Shown: in pieces, positions 1 to 4,386 of the stretch
How the letters are laid out: each line of letters opens with the position of its first letter
How positions within the stretch are numbered: position 1 is the stretch's first letter
NCBI GenBank assembly: GCA_937948705.1
Contig: CALECF010000072.1
Span: forward strand, 1-5,025
Source of the DNA: an uncultured Anaerosolibacter sp.
Lineage (GTDB): Bacteria; Bacillota_A; Clostridia; Peptostreptococcales; Thermotaleaceae
Reading direction: 5' to 3'
Length of the DNA stretch: 5,025 nucleotides
Made by a program: the position numbers and the translations under genes
Notes under the pieces: model-generated
The model's input: the letters and a program-made list of their open reading frames with translations, nothing else
Told to the model about the DNA's origin: nothing
The model's database searches: none

Positions 1-247
1 GCAGAACACAAACATCAATTCCATTATATTTCCCCACAAATTCCTCAACTTTTTTAAAACCATTCTTATAATACAACTTAATAGCTGGAAAATTATTCTT
101 TGCAACTAGAAGCCATGCTTTTTCACCAACTTCAGATATAATATCATCAATCTTACAAGAACCTTTCATTTCATCTGGTTTTGCTTTTAGAAAAATATCT
201 AAAACTGTTTCCCAGTCTTCTTTTCTATACTTCCTTAATATGTACAT
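1..247 (-). CDS. GNAT-family N-acetyltransferase, internally deleted, 3' end outside window
   Basis: The frame opens with ATG at 247 and stays open for 82 codons to the left edge. A GAGGGG ribosome binding site lies at 253-258. GNAT enzymes transfer acetyl from acetyl-CoA to an amine; the substrate here cannot be told. Residues 1-38 (MYILRKYRKEDW, then DEMKGSCKIDD) resemble the N-terminal strand and helix of the fold. Residues 41-80 (GEKAWLLVAKNN, then AIKLYYKNGFKKVEEF) resemble the C-terminal motif B region. The stretch that should lie between, including the acetyl-CoA-binding R/QxxGxG/A loop of motif A, is absent. GNAT proteins of this type usually have about 140-150 residues, so some 60 appear deleted in frame near residue 38. 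I infer a non-functional relic with an intact start signal. The family call is fairly sure; the deletion rests on remembered family layout. Confidence 0.7.
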   Translation of the reverse strand, partial: MYILRKYRKEDWETVLDIFLKAKPDEMKGSCKIDDIISEVGEKAWLLVAKNNFPAIKLYYKNGFKKVEEFVGKYNGIDVCVL

Positions 248-256
248 TTCATCCCC

Positions 257-559
257 TCACAAACTTTTATAAAAATTCACGGATAGTATTCCGTCTAAAG
301 CCATTTCATTTAACCATTGGATTCGCGAACCCATCCCATGGTTCGCTTTATAGTTATAATTTGGTGGCATTTGCGAATAGGTTCGGTAATACCACTTATA
401 AATAATATTTATATCTACAATAATTGGAGAGCACCACAATTTCTGCTTATTCAACAGCGTATCTAAAAGACTTTTTGCTTTCTTCAAGCTAACATTTGAA
501 ATATAGGTATATACCTCTGTCGTTTTGGAGCTCTCATGGCCTAACAGTTTCTGTTCAAG
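257..559 (-). pseudogene. Tyrosine recombinase (phage-type integrase) C-terminal remnant with unrelated tail
   Basis: Reading leftward from 559, residues 3-21 carry the last catalytic block of tyrosine recombinases: LLGHESSKTTEVYTYIS, with the conserved His at residue 8 and the likely nucleophile Tyr at residue 17. SLKKAKSLLDTLLNKQ follows, as is common near the end of clostridial integrases. An in-frame TAA at 560-562 cuts it off upstream, so the Arg-Lys-His part of the catalytic domain and the whole DNA-binding domain are missing. From about residue 40 the frame continues for ~60 residues (containing YSQMPPNYNYK and GSRIQWLNEMAL) that do not resemble an integrase end; I do not recognise them. 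The stop overlaps the ribosome binding site of the acetyltransferase gene. A TTG at 487 could start a 76-residue product, but nothing suggests it is made. Likely a broken mobile-element gene. Confidence 0.72.
325..346. repeat. Short inverted repeat (7-bp arms) inside the recombinase remnant
   Basis: GCGAACC at 325-331 faces GGTTCGC at 340-346 across an 8-base loop. It is unusually GC-rich for its surroundings. Related words (TTCGCGAA at 322-329, GCGAATAGGTTCG at 373-385) lie close by. It lies within the open frame but in the tail that does not match integrases. It could be a recombination site, or a chance structure. No function is assigned. Confidence 0.4.
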
Positions 560-726
560 TTATTCTACATGTTGCTGCTATTCCCTTCAATTTGATACAT
601 TTTTTACAATTTATCCTAACATTTCCACTGTTATGGCTTTTACAAGACAACAGAGCAGATTAGCTCTTGCCGTTAAAGTCCTAGGGCATTCATCTATCTA
701 TATCGATAAAGGCTCAATTCAAAATG

Positions 727-888
727 ATAGGAGAGCTCATGGTATCCCGGGCTGGTATCGGCTACTTAATCGTCTATGGTAGTCAGGTATTTAGACTGGA
801 CTTGATTATGACCAGCGTTATCATCCTAGCAGTCCTAGCCACTATCATGTACCAAGGATTTGCATATTTTGAGAAAAGAATGATGTAG
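727..888 (+). pseudogene. ABC transporter permease (NitT/TauT-like), last ~50 codons only
   Basis: From about 727 to the TAG at 886-888 the frame encodes IGELMVSRAGIGYLIVYGSQ and the final helix-rich end of a binding-protein-dependent transport permease. Of the 49 residues from the ATG at 739, 42 match the second remnant at 2817-3185. The rest of the gene, including the membrane domain core and the EAA loop that contacts the ATPase, is absent. Upstream in the same frame are stops at 661 and 682, and the sequence between 685 and 726 no longer resembles the permease. The ATG at 739 is an internal codon, without a ribosome binding site. A terminator follows directly. This is the 3' scar of a lost gene and cannot make a working transporter subunit. 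Confidence 0.82.
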
Positions 889-897
889 TAAAGATAA

Positions 898-935
898 AAA
901 ACATTGGGGGCTAGCACTGTAATCCCCAATGTTTT
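898..935. terminator. Rho-independent terminator, likely bidirectional
   Basis: A perfect 12-bp stem (AAAACATTGGGG at 898-909, CCCCAATGTTTT at 924-935) encloses a 14-base loop. Rightward it ends the permease remnant but its T-run is short (four, within the stem). Leftward the arm continues into six T's (A's at 896-901), so it also suits transcripts of the flavodoxin-like gene, whose stop lies about 77 bases away. Confidence 0.85.
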
Positions 936-1011
936 ATCCGTCCTTTATCGTTTATCATTGCGTTTCTTCTATATCCTAGTGCCTCTACGCTCCATTGATC
1001 TGTTTAATAGT

Positions 1012-1473
1012 TTACATATTATTATTCATGAGCTTTTTAGCAAAGTCCCGAGCTTTTTCTAAATCTTTATCGTTCGGTCTACCCTTATTGAGACCTCCTA
1101 AGTATTTGGTAAAACTATAGTTCATAAAGCCTTTGCAATAATACTCTCCCACTATTTGAAATTCTTTTGCTATTAAACTTTTCTTTAAGTTTTTATGCAT
1201 TGTCTCAACAGGGATCGTCGAAGTCGAAAAGATAAAAGTATGTTTATGATTTTGAGCCTTTAACTCATCAATAAGGTTTAATATGCTTTGATGGTGTTTA
1301 CCATTATATATTCCTGAGCCAAATCCAATCAAATCATAATCAGAAATAGTTTTGCTATTAAACTCACTCGGTTTGATGATTTCTGCATTCAATTCTTCTC
1401 CTATAGCCTTAGCAATACTTAAAGTATTATTATGATGGACTGATCTACATATAATCAATACTTTTTTATACAT
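1012..1473 (-). CDS. Flavodoxin-like protein, 153 aa
   Basis: A complete single-domain flavodoxin-fold protein, probably binding FMN and carrying electrons in the cytosol; its partners are unknown. Residues 4-9 form the first strand (KVLIIC). They are followed by a phosphate-binding loop SVHHNNT (11-17), a variant of the usual S/TxTGNT in which the middle is HHN. GFGSGIYNGKHH (50-61) matches the second FMN loop of the family, and IFSTST (81-86) the next strand end. GRPNDKDLEKARDFA (131-145) is a typical C-terminal helix entry. Length is normal for short-chain flavodoxins. ATG at 1473 is preceded by AAGGGGG at 1482-1488 with 8 bases spacing, so the start is well supported. The FMN reductase-like gene lies 244 bases upstream on the same strand; co-transcription is possible. 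Whether it works as a classical flavodoxin or as a protoporphyrinogen-oxidase-like relative (HemG type) cannot be decided. Confidence 0.85.
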   Translation of the reverse strand: MYKKVLIICRSVHHNNTLSIAKAIGEELNAEIIKPSEFNSKTISDYDLIGFGSGIYNGKHHQSILNLIDELKAQNHKHTFIFSTSTIPVETMHKNLKKSLIAKEFQIVGEYYCKGFMNYSFTKYLGGLNKGRPNDKDLEKARDFAKKLMNNNM

Positions 1474-1717
1474 ACTATCAACCCCCTTTTATCCATTTTA
1501 GTTCATTGATTTTAGGTGCTTGGTTATGAAAAAATATGAAAATCCCAGTCCTTATGGTATATATTCTGTAGATACGCCTCTATAGGCTTGAGGAAACTTA
1601 TCGAGTAATAGATATATCGCTTGGCATTTCTCTCATATCCACATTTTACTTTAACAAATAATCTTTCTTATATGCCGATTAGGCGTAGTGCTGCAAAAGT
1701 GTCTTTCATATATCTCG
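1474..1717 (-). other. Intergenic region with an unassigned, nonsense-interrupted reading frame
   Basis: Read leftward, an ATG at 1709 opens a 13-codon frame (MKDTFAALRLIGI) that ends in TAA at 1668-1670. The same frame then stays open for 47 more codons to a TAA at 1524-1526. That second part contains CGYERNAKRY and FLKPIEAYLQNIYHKDWDF, a composition that looks protein-like. The ribosome binding site before 1709 is weak. I recognise no family. It may be a small gene killed by one nonsense codon, or chance. No clear promoter or terminator is visible in the remainder. Confidence 0.3.
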
Positions 1718-2470
1718 TCATATGCTTTCAATATTAGAATTTATTAGAGTATCTTTCCATGGTCGTTTTTCCTGTAACCAACCTTTTTCTCTCCAGTACT
1801 CTTTATCTTGATGACCATCAGGATAGCTATTCATGAGATTTCTAAACATCCTAAATAAGATTCTCATTTTTAAAGGAATACGCTTGTTTTTACGTTCCAT
1901 TGAATAATGAAAATCAGATGCCTTATTCTCTAGACGCACTCTATATTTAGCTTGTTTTTCAGACGGCATTTCACTCCAATTTTTTTCCCAAAGAGTTAAG
2001 CCACATTTATATATCTTCGGAATTCCCCAGTAACTTAAGCTTCTTTCTATTGGTTTTATTACATGTTTTGTACCTGTACCAGCGGTTGTTGATATTATAA
2101 AGGCAGTCTTAGAAAACATTTCTGCCAATGGTCTATGGCTCATAAAGATACATCCAAAATGATCCAAAAAAACTTTGACTTGCCCAGTTTCAGCTAAAGA
2201 GTAAACAGGTGAGGCTATAATTAAACCATCTGAACTTTTCATTGCTTCTAAAATAGGATGGGTATGTTTAGCATGAGGGCAATACTCACCTCCATAATTG
2301 CCTTTATCAAGACACAGGAAACATCCACTACAGAACGAAGGTAAATCTTTTGGCAAATAGAAGTCAATAAATTCATGTTCTCCAAAGGAACTCAATTTCT
2401 CTTTGACAATCTCAATCGTTTTTTCCGTATTTCCATTTCGCTGACTTCCATGCACTACAGAAACTCTCAC
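1718..2470 (-). CDS. NAD(P)H-dependent FMN reductase / iron-sulfur flavoprotein-like oxidoreductase, 250 aa
   Basis: This is a flavodoxin-fold oxidoreductase of the NADPH-dependent FMN reductase superfamily, likely cytosolic, moving electrons from NAD(P)H or a carrier to an unknown acceptor. Counting from the GTG at 2470, the N-terminal strand and FMN phosphate loop read VSVVHGSQRNGNTEK (3-17). ASPVYSLAETGQVKVFLDHFG (86-106) is the SPVY...K.F.D block of the superfamily. STTAGTG (127-133) follows another strand. Cys 47, 50, 53 and 64 form CX2CX2CX10C, in the place where iron-sulfur flavoproteins bind a [4Fe-4S] cluster; the last gap is longer than the CX5C of the archaeal prototype, so cluster binding is uncertain. 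The C-terminal ~60 residues are basic and aromatic (KEYWREKGWL). A GTG at 2479 could add three residues, but the ribosome binding site favours 2470. The flavodoxin-like gene downstream may be a partner. Confidence 0.83.
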   Translation of the reverse strand: MRVSVVHGSQRNGNTEKTIEIVKEKLSSFGEHEFIDFYLPKDLPSFCSGCFLCLDKGNYGGEYCPHAKHTHPILEAMKSSDGLIIASPVYSLAETGQVKVFLDHFGCIFMSHRPLAEMFSKTAFIISTTAGTGTKHVIKPIERSLSYWGIPKIYKCGLTLWEKNWSEMPSEKQAKYRVRLENKASDFHYSMERKNKRIPLKMRILFRMFRNLMNSYPDGHQDKEYWREKGWLQEKRPWKDTLINSNIESI

Positions 2471-2478
2471 ATTTTCCA

Positions 2479-2485
2479 CCCCCTC
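2479..2485 (-). promoter_or_regulatory. Ribosome binding site that decides the start of the FMN reductase-like gene
   Basis: GAGGGGG lies 8 bases before the GTG at 2470 but overlaps the first base of the alternative GTG at 2479. The start at 2470 therefore has normal spacing, and the longer start does not. The shorter protein begins VRVSVVHGS, which fits the usual MKxLxIxGS opening of the family. Confidence 0.6.
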
Positions 2486-2491
2486 ACCAAC

Positions 2492-2519
2492 ATCATAGAT
2501 TCATATTTTATATTATCAA
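2492..2519 (-). promoter_or_regulatory. Candidate sigma-A promoter of the FMN reductase-like gene
   Basis: Leftward, TTGATA (2514-2519) and TATGAT (2492-2497) are separated by 16 bases, each one base from consensus. The transcript would start near 2485, giving a very short leader with the ribosome binding site at its tip; this makes the call tentative. The AT-rich region offers alternatives such as GATAAT at 2512-2517 without a good -35. Confidence 0.4.
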
Positions 2520-2528
2520 TCATTGATA
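2514..2528. promoter_or_regulatory. Perfect 7-1-7 palindrome, possible operator
   Basis: TATCAATCATTGATA is a perfect 15-base palindrome around a single centre base. It covers the candidate -35 box and lies about 44 bases before the GTG at 2470. The 7-1-7 layout is that used by Fur-family metal or peroxide regulators, but the base pattern is not a canonical Fur, PerR or Zur box. No regulator gene lies in the window. A role as operator is inference from position and symmetry. Confidence 0.4.
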
Positions 2529-2798
2529 TCCTATTGAAGCAAATATTTCTATATGTTTTTGGTATTTCCTGCAAGGTAAAAATATAATTCTTCTAGCGTA
2601 TATTCCCAAAAATCCTTATAACCTTCTTTGTATTTTTCTCGTCTAGTATTCTCTGTAGAAAATCAAATCAAAAACTTTCTTAGGAAAGTAGGCCACTTGT
2701 CTGATCTTTATTTTCATGATTATAAGACATCAATATATATTATTACATTTTTTACCAATAGTTGCCCAGTTATTTGTAAAATCACTCACTCTAATTTG
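2529..2798. other. Gene-free AT-rich stretch
   Basis: This stretch, part of about 330 bases without an intact gene, contains nothing I can assign firmly. Leftward, a start-less frame from 2662 to a TAG at 2549-2551 encodes 37 residues, including REKYKEGYKDFWEYTLEEL, which looks protein-like and may be a remnant. A small hairpin (ACTTTC at 2674-2679, GAAAGT at 2684-2689) lies further right. No RNA gene, promoter or complete open frame was identified. Confidence 0.4.
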
Positions 2799-2844
2799 GT
2801 ATCGTAACAAAAGACAATGGCTGTATCCATTGTCGTAACGATAC
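2799..2844. repeat. Imperfect inverted repeat at the truncation point of the permease remnant
   Basis: GTATCGT (2799-2805) and GACAATGG (2813-2820) pair with ACGATAC (2838-2844) and CCATTGTC (2827-2834), across a 6-base loop and an asymmetric internal bulge (7 bases left, 3 right). The right arm is genuine permease coding sequence (SIVVTI). The left arm looks like an inverted copy of it and holds the in-frame TAA (2805-2807) that closes the reading frame upstream. Confidence 0.7.
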
Positions 2845-3185
2845 TGGGTGTTTATAGTGGTTTTAAGGAAGTTGATGAAGATAAAATAAAAATGCTGCAG
2901 ACCTTTGGTGCCACGAGGTTACAGATCCTACAGAAAGTCATCATTCCTGCCAGTATTCCGACAATCGTTAGTGCCGTAAAAATCAATGTAGGGTTATCCT
3001 GGGTAGGGGTTATCGTGGGAGAGCTTATGGTATCCCGTGCTGGGATAGGATACTTGATCGTCTACGGCAGCCAGGTATTTAGGTTGGACCTTGTTATGAC
3101 CAGTGTGATTATCCTAGCTATCTTGGCAACGGTCATGTACCAAGGAGTTGCTTATTTAGAGAAGAAATTAATGAAATGGAGATAG
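2817..3185 (+). pseudogene. ABC transporter permease (NitT/TauT, SsuC-like), C-terminal half
   Basis: The 122 codons from ATG 2817 to the TAG at 3183-3185 encode the C-terminal half of an inner-membrane permease for a substrate-binding-protein-dependent importer. The EAA loop, which docks on the ATPase, spans about residues 19-47 (DEDKIKMLQTFGATR, with Gly31 and the IIPAS end). Hydrophobic segments follow at about 48-68 and 93-113. Related proteins have about 250 residues, so the first three or so membrane helices are missing. There is no ribosome binding site before the ATG, and an in-frame TAA stands at 2805-2807; the ATG is probably created by the inverted repeat at the junction. No ATPase or binding-protein gene is in the window. 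A second, shorter remnant of the same family lies at 727-888. The substrate cannot be told. It may be annotated as a short gene, but I judge it a remnant. Confidence 0.82.
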
Positions 3186-3187
3186 AA

Positions 3188-3226
3188 AAAACTGATAAGA
3201 TACTGTTTTTATATCTTATCAGTTTT
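3188..3226. terminator. Bidirectional rho-independent terminator
   Basis: A perfect 15-bp stem (AAAACTGATAAGATA at 3188-3202, TATCTTATCAGTTTT at 3212-3226) has a 9-base loop. T-rich tails follow on both strands (six T's at 3229-3234 after the rightward stem; A's at 3186-3191 serve the leftward one). It starts two bases after the permease stop and lies about 72 bases beyond the stop of the exchanger gene, so it serves both converging units. Confidence 0.92.
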
Positions 3227-3297
3227 CATTTTTTCTTGGTGGATTTAGTTAACCATCACATCCATCTGTTGCTTAAGCAGCCCCCGGATCTTTTTGA

Positions 3298-4254
3298 CTA
3301 ATTCCTTATAATAATGTAGATGGTATAGATCACGTATGCCAACACTAGAAATAGTCCTTCAGCTTTTGATACCTTCCTATTGCTGGATGATGATAGCAGT
3401 AAAGCCAGTGTTACTGCTATCATCACAATCGCATCCAAAAACATTTTTGAATCCACCAACACAGGGGATATAGTTGAAGAAATTCCTAATATGAACAAAA
3501 TATTAAATATATTGCTTCCAACTATATTTCCCAAAGCAATTTCACTTTCTTTTTTAAAAGCTGCCGTTATGGAAGTGATTAGTTCTGGCAACGATGTTCC
3601 TACAGCAACAATCGTTAAGCCTACTAAGGTTTCACTCATTCCTAATGTTAATGCAATTCTAATACTGTTCTTTACTACCATATCCCCGCCAAATATAATT
3701 GCCGCAAGTCCCCCTATCGTGTATATTACGCTTTTGCTAATATCTTTTTTATCAATTATTATATTCTCTGAGTTTGTATTCTCTCGAGTGTGGGTAGCTA
3801 CTTCAATAATGTAGTATAAGAAAATCGAAAAAAAACCTAGAAGAATGAGACCATCTGATCTAGTCACTAAATTTTCACTCAAATTTTGAAGACTTACATC
3901 TGCCATCATGACCAACAAAACGATACTTGATAGCAAAGCCAAGGGTATCTCTTTTCTGATTGTCTGTCGTTCTACTTTAAGTGGGTAGATCATTGCTGTA
4001 ACACCAATAATTAACGAAGCATTAAAAATATTACTTCCTATTAAGTTTCCTAAAACAATACTCCCGCTGCCCTTTAGCGCCGCAGATATGCTTACCGCAG
4101 CTTCCGGTGAACTTGTACCAAAAGCTACTACGGTAAGACCAATAAGAATAGGGGGTATCCTTAATAATTTCGCTATGTCAGATGATCCTTCGACAAAATA
4201 ATCTGCCCCTTTAACTAGTAATCCAAATCCAATAATCAATAACAAATATTCCAT
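3298..4254 (-). CDS. CaCA-family sodium/calcium exchanger, 318 aa
   Basis: An integral membrane antiporter of the Ca2+/cation antiporter family (YrbG/NCX type), expected to export Ca2+ in exchange for Na+ or, in some members, K+ or H+. Two inverted alpha-repeats are plain: GTSSPEAAVS to GNLIGSNIFN (46-78) and GTSLPELITS to GNIVGSNIFN (219-251). Glu51 and Glu224 are the expected ion-binding carboxylates. About ten hydrophobic segments, five per half, flank a polar loop at about 153-174 (THTRENTNSEN). The length is typical. ATG at 4254 is chosen because the protein then begins MEYLLLIIGFGLLVKGAD, as in relatives, and a weak GTGGGA precedes it; a GTG at 4266 would add four residues. No strong promoter is visible in the 132 bases between this gene and the peptidase gene upstream. 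Ion specificity is inferred from the family only. Confidence 0.93.
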   Translation of the reverse strand: MEYLLLIIGFGLLVKGADYFVEGSSDIAKLLRIPPILIGLTVVAFGTSSPEAAVSISAALKGSGSIVLGNLIGSNIFNASLIIGVTAMIYPLKVERQTIRKEIPLALLSSIVLLVMMADVSLQNLSENLVTRSDGLILLGFFSIFLYYIIEVATHTRENTNSENIIIDKKDISKSVIYTIGGLAAIIFGGDMVVKNSIRIALTLGMSETLVGLTIVAVGTSLPELITSITAAFKKESEIALGNIVGSNIFNILFILGISSTISPVLVDSKMFLDAIVMIAVTLALLLSSSSNRKVSKAEGLFLVLAYVIYTIYIIIRN

Positions 4255-4386
4255 TATTATTCCCACTTTCTATAACTTGAAATGATTCAATGTTATTATG
4301 AACTTCTATAAATACAAATTCTCATATTATTATTTCTAGTATTGTCTATTCTATTACTTACATCATGTACAAAACTCTACTACAGT

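Noticed and set aside
318..340. tRNA T-arm-like GGGTTCGCGAATCC on the minus strand
   Set aside because: The stem does not pair, the loop length is wrong, and no other tRNA arms are found nearby; I see no tRNA gene in the window.
181..405. 74-codon rightward open frame
   Set aside because: It lies antisense to the acetyltransferase start and the recombinase tail, has no ribosome binding site, and its composition is that of a shadow frame.
525..782. 85-codon rightward open frame that includes VKVLGHSSI, an integrase-like string
   Set aside because: The match is about seven residues without the catalytic Tyr block after it. The frame spans unrelated segments, lies opposite the recombinase remnant, and reads the permease remnant in the wrong frame.
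2674..2689. Small hairpin ACTTTC-TTAG-GAAAGT
   Set aside because: The stem is only six base pairs, with no T-run or adjacent gene end; expected by chance in AT-rich DNA.
3245..3304. Leftward frame KELVKKIRGLLKQQMDVMVN ending at a TAA just past the exchanger stop
   Set aside because: It looks protein-like and could be a remnant, but it is only about 20 codons beyond the overlap with the exchanger gene, with no recognisable family; chance cannot be excluded.
3380..3814. 144-codon rightward open frame
   Set aside because: It is wholly antisense to the exchanger gene, which has both alpha-repeat motifs in the other strand.
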